Source of the DNA: an uncultured Ignavibacteriota bacterium
GTDB taxonomy: Bacteria; Bacteroidota; Ignavibacteria; Tepidaquicellales; Tepidaquicellaceae
DNA length: 44,823 nt
NCBI GenBank assembly: GCA_903831845.1
Contig: CAIKZJ010000438.1
Span: 1 to 44,823 of the forward strand
Reading direction: 5' to 3'
Part shown: positions 26,362-34,148 of the stretch, one piece after another
Layout of the letters: every line of letters starts with the position of its first letter
Numbering within the stretch: the first letter of the stretch is position 1
The notes under the pieces: generated by a model
What the model saw: only the letters and a program-made list of their open reading frames with translations
What the model was told of the DNA's origin: nothing
Databases searched by the model: none
Translations under genes and position numbers: made by a program

Positions 26362-26454
26362 AAGAGTGTGTTCTCTTAACTACCCTCAGAGGGCTGTTCT
26401 AAGTTAGTCAGGTTAAACCTGATCCGGATGAGATAACTTTGAAACAGCCCTTTT
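26362..26454 (+). ncRNA. structured hairpin element, copy 1 (terminator-like)
   Basis: A 93-nt unit. AAGAG/CTCTT makes a small 5' hairpin. GGGCTGTT (26391-26398) pairs with AACAGCCC (26443-26450) and is followed by TTTT. Inside, AAGTTA (26401-26406) pairs with TAACTT (26434-26439) and TCAGG/CCTGA form an apical stem. An unpaired strand CCGGATGAGA is shared with the other copies. It could be a terminator, a processed 3' RNA or a new RNA element. Confidence 0.65.
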
Positions 26455-26465
26455 AAAAAGTTTAC

Positions 26466-26558
26466 AAGAGTGTGTTCTCTTAACTACCCTCAGAGGGCTG
26501 TTCTAAGTTAGTCAGGTTAGTCCTGATCCGGATGAGATAACTTTGAAACAGCCCTTTT
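26466..26558 (+). ncRNA. structured hairpin element, copy 2 (terminator-like)
   Basis: Repeats copy 1 with 91 of 93 bases identical. Both differences (AA to GT) fall in the apical loop between TCAGG and CCTGA, so pairing is untouched. The T-tract runs on to 26560 (six T). Head-to-tail, 104-nt period. Confidence 0.7.
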
Positions 26559-26655
26559 TTATTTTCGTGAAAAATATTTGCTTGCAGCAAAGTCGGGTGA
26601 AATGTATTAGGAACAGCCTGATTATTTTTTCTGTGAAATGATAATTTATTTGCGG

Positions 26656-26732
26656 TACCCTCAGAGGGCTGTTACAGGTTATTCAGGTTTAAAAAACCCG
26701 GATGAGATAACCGAGAAACAGCCCTTTTTTTT
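26656..26732 (+). ncRNA. structured hairpin element, copy 3 (diverged, terminator-like)
   Basis: It keeps TACCCTCAGAGGGCTGTT, GGATGAGATAAC and GAAACAGCCC, but the inner stem is GGTTAT (26677-26682) with ATAACC (26707-26712) instead of AAGTTA/TAACTT. An A-U pair of copies 1 and 2 becomes G-C, a compensatory change. The apical stem is GGTTT/AAACC. Eight T follow. These three copies account for most of the 474-bp gap 26336-26809; the remaining stretch before the S46 gene is AT-rich and presumably holds its promoter. Confidence 0.65.
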
Positions 26733-26809
26733 CTGAGTGTTTTAAACTTTTATCCTCAAATTTCTCGGTAATTGCCTATATATTTGTAAATTATAAAATC
26801 CAAATTAAA

Positions 26810-28876
26810 ATGAAAAGAGCATTTACGTTATTTATTTTTTTGTTGGCGTTCCTGTTTTCCGGTACCGGAATAACTCAGGAAAAGTCCGATAAATTCGATC
26901 TCGGCAAGATGTGGACGTTCGAACACGCTCCTGCCGATTATTTCAACCAGGTATACGGTTTCAAGCCGGACGCGGCATGGCTTAACGACGTCAAGCTGTC
27001 CGCTTTGCGTTTCGGCAACGGGTGTTCAGCGTCTTTCATATCGGAAGACGGACTTGTTATGACGAACCATCACTGCGGAAGGGGTTATGTTACGTCAGTG
27101 ACGAAACCCGGCGAGGATTTCAGCGTGACAGGATTCTGGGCTGAAACGCTTGCGGATGAAAGGCCGGTTCCCGGACTCTGGGTCGACCAGCTTATAAACA
27201 CTGTTGACGTAACGAAGGAAGTTCAGGACGCTATTGAATCCGGAAAGACAAATACAGAAAAGGCGAAGAACAAGACGGACAAGATTAAGGAAATCGAAGC
27301 GAAGTATAAAAGCGAAACAGGGCTTCAGTGCAGCGTGATAACGTTTTACAACGGCGGCATGTATATGCTTTACTGTTACAAGAGATACACAGACGTGCGT
27401 CTTGTGTTTTCTCCCGAGAACAACATAGCGCATTTCGGAGGTGACCCGGATAACTTCACATATCCGAGATACGGATTAGACGTGGCGTATTTCAGGGTTT
27501 ACGAAAACGGACAGCCCTACAAGACGGCAAATCACTTCAGCTGGAGCAGCAACGGCGCGAAAGTAGGCGAACCGCTTTTCGTTATAGGCAATCCCGGAAG
27601 CACGGAGCGTCTGAAGACCTACGCGCAGCTTGAATTCGCCAGGGATTATCAGATTCCTAGCCGTCTGGAAGGGCTTAACTACATGGCTGAATATCTCGAC
27701 AAATACATACAGCAGAGCGACGAGAAGAGGCAGAAATACCAGGACGCGTGGCTTGGCGTCATGAACTCGCAGAAAGTATTCAAAGGGCAGATAAAAGCTC
27801 TGAAGGACCCGGTGATGATGGACAGGAAGAAAGATTTTGAAAACCATTTGAGAGCAATAGTAAATTCAAAACCTGAACTTAAGAGCAAGTACGGAAACAT
27901 ATGGGACGAGATTGAAGCGGGTTGCAGAGATTATTCGAAGATATTCAATGAACTCGCGGGTTACGATGCGGGCGGGAGGTACAGTTCGAGATATTTCACG
28001 GCGACAAGAATGATATTCAGGAATAAAACGGAAGACAAGCCCGTTAAGGATTCGCTTCTTGAGGTACAGTATAGAAACATCGATCCTGAATACCAGAAGG
28101 CGCTCCTGAAATTCGACTGCGAAACTATATTGACTAAATTAGGAAAAGACAACGCGGCTGTAAAGAGCGCTTTCGGAAACAGAAGCGCAGACGAGCTGGT
28201 TGATTACATACTCGGAAACGCGATGTGCGTTACTAAAGAGGGAGCATTCAGGCTCGCGGGAATGAGCAAGGAAGAGATAACGAAATCATCCGACCCGCTT
28301 GTGAAGTTTTTTGTCGATTCGAAAGCGAGATACGATGAACTTTCAACCAAACAGAAAGAAGCGCAGGCGAGAATTGAAGTAAACGCTCAGAATCTTGGCA
28401 GGATAATTTTCGACATATACGGAACGACGATACCTCCGGACGCGACGCTTACGCTGAGGATTTCGGACGGCGAAGTAAAAACATACGAATACAACGGCAC
28501 GCTGGCGCAGCCGTTCACCACTTTCTTCGGGTTGTATGAAAGATACTACGGCAACGAAAAGAAATCGCCGTGGATGCTTCCCGAAAGATGGAAGACTCCC
28601 CCGCCGGAATTCAGGCTGGAAACGCCTTTCAACCTCGCCACGACGAATGACATAATCGGAGGCAATTCGGGAAGCGCGCTTATAAACACGAAGAAAGAAG
28701 TTGTCGGCCTTGTGTTTGACGGCAACATCGAGAGTCTGCCGGGAAGATACATATACACCACGGATTACAACCGTACTATCGCGGTCGATTCACGCGGACT
28801 GCTTGAAGCCGTGAAGAACATGTACAAGGCAAAGAGGCTGGCGGACGAGATCGAGAACGGAAAAATAATGAAATAG
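26810..28876 (+). CDS. S46 family dipeptidyl-peptidase, DPP7-like
   Basis: 688 aa with a Sec signal peptide (about residues 1-22), hence periplasmic. The S46 chymotrypsin-like triad is visible: His in LVMTNHHCG (87-88), Asp in GGDPDNFTYPR (about 214) and Ser620 in IGGNSGSAL. An alpha-helical cap of the S46 type lies between the halves. In Porphyromonas enzymes the residue 18 positions after the serine is Arg in DPP11 (acidic P1) and Gly in DPP7 (hydrophobic P1); here it is Gly638 (VFDGN), favouring DPP7-like specificity. It would release dipeptides from the N-terminus of peptides during protein scavenging. Followed by a perfect terminator. Confidence 0.93.
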   Translation: MKRAFTLFIFLLAFLFSGTGITQEKSDKFDLGKMWTFEHAPADYFNQVYGFKPDAAWLNDVKLSALRFGNGCSASFISEDGLVMTNHHCGRGYVTSVTKPGEDFSVTGFWAETLADERPVPGLWVDQLINTVDVTKEVQDAIESGKTNTEKAKNKTDKIKEIEAKYKSETGLQCSVITFYNGGMYMLYCYKRYTDVRLVFSPENNIAHFGGDPDNFTYPRYGLDVAYFRVYENGQPYKTANHFSWSSNGAKVGEPLFVIGNPGSTERLKTYAQLEFARDYQIPSRLEGLNYMAEYLDKYIQQSDEKRQKYQDAWLGVMNSQKVFKGQIKALKDPVMMDRKKDFENHLRAIVNSKPELKSKYGNIWDEIEAGCRDYSKIFNELAGYDAGGRYSSRYFTATRMIFRNKTEDKPVKDSLLEVQYRNIDPEYQKALLKFDCETILTKLGKDNAAVKSAFGNRSADELVDYILGNAMCVTKEGAFRLAGMSKEEITKSSDPLVKFFVDSKARYDELSTKQKEAQARIEVNAQNLGRIIFDIYGTTIPPDATLTLRISDGEVKTYEYNGTLAQPFTTFFGLYERYYGNEKKSPWMLPERWKTPPPEFRLETPFNLATTNDIIGGNSGSALINTKKEVVGLVFDGNIESLPGRYIYTTDYNRTIAVDSRGLLEAVKNMYKAKRLADEIENGKIMK

Positions 28877-28895
28877 ACTTTCGAATAAGATTATC

Positions 28896-28923
28896 AAAAA
28901 ACCCCGCGGAAGCGGGGTTTTTT
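28896..28923. terminator. bidirectional Rho-independent terminator
   Basis: AAAAAACCCCGC, loop GGAA, GCGGGGTTTTTT: a perfect stem with A and T runs on both sides, between the S46 gene and the convergent T9SS gene whose stop is at 28927. Confidence 0.95.
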
Positions 28924-28926
28924 ATT

Positions 28927-30177
28927 TTACTTTATCAGCATCATTTTTCGTGTTTGGATTTTGAGACCGTCTGAGAACAGCGCGTAGAAATAAATTCCGG
29001 AGGATAATCCCCTGCCGTCGAAGATGACACTGTGCGAACCGGCCTGCTGTCTGCCTTTAAAAACAGACGACACTTCGTTGCCCGAAATATCATAGACTTT
29101 TATTTCCACATCTGCGCTCAACGGCAGCGTGTAATCAATTGACGTTGTTGGGTTGAACGGATTCGGATAATTCTGTTCCAGCGAATATCCGGAAACATTT
29201 TCATTTTCTCCGCCGACAGCGGTGACTGTTCCGCCGTTTGTAGTCTTAAGAATCTTACCGCTCCAGGAGCAGATGTAACCCGTATCGGGAGAGACCATAG
29301 CCATTCCATAAAGGTTTTCGTTTAACGAAGTCTGCTGGAGCGTCCAGGTCGCGCCCGCATCGGTAGTTTTAATAACCTTTCCGGTTCCCCCGCAGGCAAA
29401 GAGCACGTTGGCGCTGCCGGCGCCCATAGAGAACATTGCTTCGGTTGTTGGTGTTGTCAGCATTGTCCATGTTACCCCCGCGTCGGTAGTTTTCCTTATT
29501 CTACCGATATCGCCGGAAACATAACCGGTATTCTCATTCGTGAACACGACTTCACGCAGGAAGTCAATCGGGCCGATGTACGGAAAATTCAGATTCGTCC
29601 AGGTTGCTCCGGCATCCGTTGTTTTATACACGAAATTAGCAGAAGCAAAAAGAAAACCGGTTGTCTGGTTTACAAACCTGATTCTGTTGAAACTGGTCGT
29701 AAGAGGGGTTGACTGCAGCGTCCAGTTAACGCCCTTATTTGTAGATTTCCATATAACGCCGTTATCGCCCACGGCGAATCCGGTAAAACTGTTAAGGAAC
29801 GTGATTCCGCGCAGGTGCGCATAATTTCCGAGCGCGGCGGAATCCCAGGTAACGCCGCCGTTGAAAGTTCTTAGCAGCGTACCGTAAATGCCGGTGAAAT
29901 AAGCCGTATCGGGATGGCGCACGCAGAGATCGGTGAATCCCATACCCGTCCTGCCGGAATACTGCGCTGTCCAGTTAAGTCCTGCGTTAGTTGTTTTGTA
30001 AATATTATAATACGAGCCGTTATAAAGCGAACTGGAGCAATAGCCGGTACCGTTGTTGTAAAACCTGATTACGGACACTGTCTGCGCGTAAGAAGGCGAG
30101 TATACGATGTTCCACTGTGAATGAGATTCGGCTGTTATAAGCGATATGACAAAGAAAAACAGAAATAGTTTTTTCAT
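28927..30177 (-). CDS. T9SS-exported seven-bladed Asp-box propeller
   Basis: 416 aa. Signal peptide MKKLFLFFFVISLITAESHS. The propeller has seven motifs (TTNAGLNW, TFNGGVTW, STNKGVNW, TTDAGATW, TTDAGVTW, TTDAGATW and the degenerate TTNGGTV), each followed by FxN/DxxTGY/FxxG-type strands, as in YCF48-like proteins. The sorting domain begins EQNYPNPFNPTTSIDY and ends TRKMMLIK. Almost nothing but propeller and sorting signal is present. It would be secreted or attached at the surface; ligand unknown. Confidence 0.92.
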   Translation of the reverse strand: MKKLFLFFFVISLITAESHSQWNIVYSPSYAQTVSVIRFYNNGTGYCSSSLYNGSYYNIYKTTNAGLNWTAQYSGRTGMGFTDLCVRHPDTAYFTGIYGTLLRTFNGGVTWDSAALGNYAHLRGITFLNSFTGFAVGDNGVIWKSTNKGVNWTLQSTPLTTSFNRIRFVNQTTGFLFASANFVYKTTDAGATWTNLNFPYIGPIDFLREVVFTNENTGYVSGDIGRIRKTTDAGVTWTMLTTPTTEAMFSMGAGSANVLFACGGTGKVIKTTDAGATWTLQQTSLNENLYGMAMVSPDTGYICSWSGKILKTTNGGTVTAVGGENENVSGYSLEQNYPNPFNPTTSIDYTLPLSADVEIKVYDISGNEVSSVFKGRQQAGSHSVIFDGRGLSSGIYFYALFSDGLKIQTRKMMLIK

Positions 30178-30316
30178 AACAATATATTTTCAGTTTTATG
30201 TATTAAAAAATAACTGTTTTAGCAGAATAATAAAACAATAATCAAGAGAATACAATCTGACAAAATAGTTCTACGGAATCAATTGAAGCGGGCGCGTATA
30301 ATTACTATTTTGATAC

Positions 30317-31063
30317 ATGATTTCAGTGACGGTTATATGCAAGAACGAAGAGGACAACATCGGCGAATGCCTTGAAAGCGTAAAATGGGCCGACGAAATA
30401 ATCGTTGTCGACAGTTTCAGCGCAGACAGAACGGTGGAAATCGCCCGGCGGTACACCGATAAAGTTTTCCGGAAAGAATGGGAGGGGTTCGCGAAACAGA
30501 GGGCATACGCGCTTTCGCTCGCAAACGGAGACTGGGTATTCCCTATCGACGCGGACGAAAGATGCACTCCCGAGCTTATGGGAGAGATACAGAACCTGAT
30601 GAAGACGGCGCACAACAGAAACGGATTCAGGATTCCCAGAAGAAGTTATTTCCTCGGCAGGCCGGTAAGGCACAGCGGATGGTATCCGGATTACCAGATG
30701 AGATTTTTCAGAAAAGACATGGCGAAGGTAACACCGAGAGATGTACACGAAGGATATGAAGTAGAAGGAAAGACGGGAATGATTAAGAGCAGCCTTCTGC
30801 ATTTCACAGTATCAACAATCCAGGATTACACCAGAAAAATAAACCATTATTCTTCCCTGCAGGCAATTGACAAGGCAAAGAAGAAGAAGATAGGATTTTA
30901 CGATCTGTTCTTCAGACCTGTGTCGTCATTCCTCAGGCAGTTTCTCGTAAAGAGCGCATACCGGGACGGAATAACAGGGTTGATGATAACCTTTTTCGAC
31001 GTGTTCACTAACGCGCTTACTTACATGAAGGCGTGGGAAATACAGAACAGGGAAAAAGATTAA
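30317..31063 (+). CDS. family 2 glycosyltransferase, WaaE/KdtX-like
   Basis: 248 aa. GT-A fold N-terminus: MISVTVICKNEEDNIGECLES, then ADEIIVVDSFSADRTVEIA and the metal-binding PIDADER. FRIPRRSYFLGRPVRHSGWYPDYQMRFFRK and DVHEGYEV are characteristic of the WaaE/KdtX group, which adds glucose to the LPS inner core or a related glycan at the cytoplasmic face of the inner membrane. Specificity is an inference. The start ATG at 30317 has no strong Shine-Dalgarno. Its stop is 2 bp from that of the convergent DUF1697 gene. Confidence 0.88.
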   Translation: MISVTVICKNEEDNIGECLESVKWADEIIVVDSFSADRTVEIARRYTDKVFRKEWEGFAKQRAYALSLANGDWVFPIDADERCTPELMGEIQNLMKTAHNRNGFRIPRRSYFLGRPVRHSGWYPDYQMRFFRKDMAKVTPRDVHEGYEVEGKTGMIKSSLLHFTVSTIQDYTRKINHYSSLQAIDKAKKKKIGFYDLFFRPVSSFLRQFLVKSAYRDGITGLMITFFDVFTNALTYMKAWEIQNREKD

Positions 31064-31065
31064 CC

Positions 31066-31611
31066 TTACTGAACCCCCGCCATTCCGGCAAGAACGCAGA
31101 TAGTTTTCCAGTTTCTCGTAGTCGCGGGCACGCCGAGTTTCTTTTCAATAAAAGCGTTGTTTAATTTTGTATTTCCGTAACCGCCGGGGCAGTACAGGTA
31201 AGCGTTACGGCCTATCACCGCGATTTCGTCACCGCCGTATTTCACACCAGCGATGTCTCTGACTTTCTCTTTTCCGGGCAAACCGGAAAGCAGAGTAACG
31301 TGAAGGAATTTCGTGTCGTACTTTTTATTCTTCAGGAAGGGGTTTTCAAGGATTGTTTTTTTCAGCATCAGTGTATCAAGAACAAGAACGGGAACAGTCA
31401 TGCCGAAAGTCTTAAGAATCATTGCCGAAATATTTCCGGCGATGACCGCGGTATCGGAATCCTGCCCGCTGAAAACGACATTCCCGCTCTGTATGTAAGT
31501 CTGAACGTCCGCAAAATTCATATCTGCGAACATTTGCTTAAGGTCCGCCATTTTAATTATGTTGCGGCCGCTTACGTTTACACCTCTGAGTAAAGCTGCA
31601 AATGATTTCAT
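31066..31611 (-). CDS. DUF1697 family protein
   Basis: 181 aa. The N-terminus FAALLRGVNVSGRNIIKMADLKQM and VQTYIQSGNVVFSG are the family signature, followed by ILENPF, KFLHVTLLSG and a C-terminal NNAFIEKKLGVPATTRNWKT. The family is widespread, compact and cytoplasmic, with no established activity. Complete at both ends. It is divergent from the polyketide synthase gene (100 bp between starts). Confidence 0.9.
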   Translation of the reverse strand: MKSFAALLRGVNVSGRNIIKMADLKQMFADMNFADVQTYIQSGNVVFSGQDSDTAVIAGNISAMILKTFGMTVPVLVLDTLMLKKTILENPFLKNKKYDTKFLHVTLLSGLPGKEKVRDIAGVKYGGDEIAVIGRNAYLYCPGGYGNTKLNNAFIEKKLGVPATTRNWKTICVLAGMAGVQ

Positions 31612-31710
31612 TTAAGAATATAATTTTTCTTTAATAAATTAAACACGACATTATGCTGTCGCGGATATAACTTTAAATAATCCGTTAATGTTTAATAAAG
31701 AAAAAGTACG

Positions 31711-32778
31711 ATGCCTTACATAATAGATACTGACGTTACTTCATTTGATTACCGGTAGCCGCAGCAGACGGCTAGAAAATTCGCTGTTGAAAATTTCGGC
31801 TCGCTCATAGAAAGGTACCCGAAGCTTCTCAACGTGTTCGAAAACACGCAGATAGAAACAAGAAATTTTTGCGTTCCGTACGATTTCTTCCTGAACGGGC
31901 ATGCTTTCAAGGAGATCAACGACTTGTATCAGACCATAGCCGCATCTTACGGCGGGAAAACAGTTAAAAACCTGCTCGCCAGAACAGGCGCGGACAAGCG
32001 CACGATAACCGATTTCCTGTACATTAATTCAACCGGACTTGCCACGCCGACGATCGACGCCGTAATAATCAACGACCTCGGACTGAACAGGCACATTAAC
32101 CGGTATCCTTTATGGGGGCTGGGCTGCGCGGGAGGTGTTTCGGGAATATCGAAAGCCGCGGCAATCGCCGATTCCAATCCTGACGCGCTGGTTCTGGTTG
32201 TGAACGCAGAACTTTGTTCTCTGACATTCAGACGAAACGATTTCACCGTCAGCAATTTCATCGCGATATCGCTCTTTTCGGACGGGATATCATCTGTGCT
32301 TGTAGCCGGAGAAAACGCATACGAAAAATATTTCAGCGGAAGGAAAAAAATTAAAATATCGGGCGCGATGTCAAAACTTTACCACAGCTCTCTTAACATA
32401 ATGGGCTGGGATTTTCTTGACGACGGTTTCAGGGTTATATTTTCAAAAGACATACCGAAAATAATTTCAACTCACGTAAAAGACGACATAAGGGATTTCC
32501 TGGATAAGCGCGGACTTAGCGCAGGAGACATCACGAATTTAATCGCGCATCCGGGAGGCGCGAAGATAATAGACGCATACCGGGATTCATTCGGAATAGA
32601 CGAGCGGAAATTCTACAATACAAGAAAGGCGCTCCGCGAGCACGGGAACATGTCTTCGGCAAGCGTTATTTACGTACTGAACGAATTCTTCAGGAACGGT
32701 TTTGAAGACGGTTACTGTCTGATGCCTGCAGTCGGCCCTGGTTTTTCGCTTGAGACCGCTTTGCTTGAAGTCTTATGA
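31711..32778 (+). CDS. type III polyketide synthase with in-frame TAG at codon 16 (possible pseudogene)
   Basis: From the ATG at 31711 one frame runs to 32778 (355 codons), broken only by TAG at 31756-31758 (TAC CGG TAG CCG CAG). Downstream the thiolase-fold chalcone/stilbene-synthase-like sequence is intact: nucleophile Cys in LWGLGCAGG, His in IAHPGG, Asn in HGNMSS and a C-terminal VGPGFSLE. Such enzymes condense malonyl-CoA onto an acyl starter to make alkylresorcinols or pyrones. The first in-frame alternative start is a GTG at 31834 with no ribosome-binding site; it would lose 41 residues, including the first strand. The encoded peptide before the TAG and just after it (PQQTARKFAVENFGSLIERY) fits the family's N-terminus, so the stop interrupts a real gene. 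It may be a sequencing error, a recent nonsense mutation or readthrough. Confidence 0.85.
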
Positions 32779-32827
32779 AAAAATGACATTTCAGGATTTA
32801 ATTTAATACCCCCAGAGGGCAATCGGA

Positions 32828-33322
32828 TCAACTTATTCTGTACTTCAGTGTGAGCGGCGGACCAACAACAAGCATGTCGTGGTCCTCGAAAACTTTTCGG
32901 ATTTCCTCCTCCGACGGAGGCGATGTCCATTCGCTCGTTCTTCTGAAAAAATCTTCCATCAGTCCTGCGGGCTCGTACTGCACGAGCATCTTGCCTGTTT
33001 CACCGAGCTGAATGAAGGCGTGGGGGATTCCTTTCGGAAGGAATATAGTATCGCCGGGTTTGAGAAAGTATTCGTCATTGCCGACGCGGAAAAAATAATC
33101 GCCTTCGACGACATAGAACATTTCATTCTGGTTCGGATGAACATGGAAAGGCGGTCCGCCGTTGGGAGTAAAACCTTTTTGTATGAAGACGGCGAGTCTG
33201 CCGTCGGTGTCTTTTGGAGACACTTTCAGATCAAGCGTGTTAAGAGTAACGCCCTTCATCCGGAAGTGTTCGCCGAAGCGCGCTTTGCCCGCCTCAACTA
33301 CGAATCCTGCTTCAGTTTTCAT
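32828..33322 (-). CDS. cupin-domain protein
   Basis: 164 aa, single cupin_2 barrel. Motif 1, GGPPFHVHPNQNEMFYVVEG, supplies His60, His62 and Glu67. Motif 2, KPGDTIFLPKGIPHAF, supplies His101. All four metal ligands are therefore present. Similar proteins include quercetin-dioxygenase-like and sugar-binding cupins; no activity can be assigned. It is convergent with the polyketide synthase gene. A hairpin (AATGCGG/CCGCATT, 33389-33406) lies 67 bp upstream of its start. Confidence 0.88.
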   Translation of the reverse strand: MKTEAGFVVEAGKARFGEHFRMKGVTLNTLDLKVSPKDTDGRLAVFIQKGFTPNGGPPFHVHPNQNEMFYVVEGDYFFRVGNDEYFLKPGDTIFLPKGIPHAFIQLGETGKMLVQYEPAGLMEDFFRRTSEWTSPPSEEEIRKVFEDHDMLVVGPPLTLKYRIS

Positions 33323-33783
33323 GGTTTTGAATTTTAGTTTCAGTAATATTAGTGTTCAAATATCACCCCCCTTGCAAACTAAATTCTGAATGCGGGAGCC
33401 CGCATTTAAAAAACCCTTCAATATAATATAACCGACAGGAATGAAAAAAATTCTGCCAATCCGTAAAACGGAAAAAAACAAATTATAATACTGACACTGG
33501 ATGCTTAATATATGTTTAAAAATACCCGGGGAGTATCTGCATTGATCCGGAAAAATAAATACAGGGTATCGGTGTTACTCTAACGGGCTTATACTCTTTT
33601 AATAAAAATAAATTTTCCGCACAATCTGTAAAGATCCCGGAACGCGCTGACGCCGCCGTAGATTTTATTGCTTGACATACACCGCTTTATTGAATATATT
33701 GCCCCTATATTCAATTATAATATTAGCAAGAATTGCTTCGGGGGGCCGATTTTTGTTCAATTAATTGAGTAAAGGGAGAGCAC
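33323..33783. other. gene-free gap with hairpin and promoter
   Basis: 461 bp without a credible gene. Seen: a hairpin AATGCGG/CCGCATT followed by TTTAAAAAA at 33389-33413, the promoter at 33672-33700, and a small AGCAA/TTGCT dyad near 33725-33737 downstream of it. The rest is AT-rich and unremarkable. Confidence 0.6.
33672..33700 (+). promoter_or_regulatory. near-consensus sigma70-like promoter
   Basis: TTGACA (33672-33677), exactly 17 bp, then TATATT (33695-33700). It is the best promoter match I found in the window. It points to the small ORF at 33784 and the tandem propeller genes behind it. Confidence 0.65.
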
Positions 33784-34056
33784 ATGGTCGAAGAGTTCTT
33801 ACTATTTGTTTTACCGATTATATCTTTAATTGCTTTTTCGCAAATATCTTTAATCGAAGGCACACAACCTAAGGATCGTCATCCCTCATTTACAGGAATC
33901 AGGAACAGGAAATCCGCACAATATAATACAAAAGGAACAGATATCAGTTCTAATTCCGTATTTTTCATTTCACCTCTTATTTCAGATTTACCGGACAGAA
34001 TTTTCAGCATCCGTTTCACAGAACTTAGGACAATGCAGAATAATTTGAAGCATTAA
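33784..34056 (+). CDS. small hypothetical protein, possible membrane peptide
   Basis: 90 codons. The ATG is preceded by AAAGGGAGAG at proper spacing and about 85 bp downstream of the promoter at 33672, which is why it is listed. One N-terminal hydrophobic segment (residues 4-22), then a polar, repeat-free region with no recognised motif. Composition is not strongly protein-like, so it may be a short expressed ORF, a gene remnant or chance. A propeller gene follows after 92 bp. Confidence 0.4.
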   Translation: MVEEFLLFVLPIISLIAFSQISLIEGTQPKDRHPSFTGIRNRKSAQYNTKGTDISSNSVFFISPLISDLPDRIFSIRFTELRTMQNNLKH

Positions 34057-34148
34057 TATTACTTCATCTCAAGAATATAATATTAATGCAGGATTCAAAC
34101 ATGAAAGTATAACAGAAAAAATCAGGGAAAAATTTTAACCAAACTAAA

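Noticed and set aside
26408-26440. AACCTGATCCGGAT resembling the 3' half of the TPP riboswitch
   Set aside because: The CUGAGA box and the second helix arm are absent, copy 3 does not keep the CCTGAT part, and the element lies behind a secreted-protein gene followed by T-tracts.
26421-26450. GGATGAG ... GAAAC resembling the hammerhead ribozyme core
   Set aside because: The core U of CUGAUGA is replaced, the strand between the two boxes pairs with upstream sequence rather than forming stem II, and no proper NUH cleavage site sits at the stem junction.
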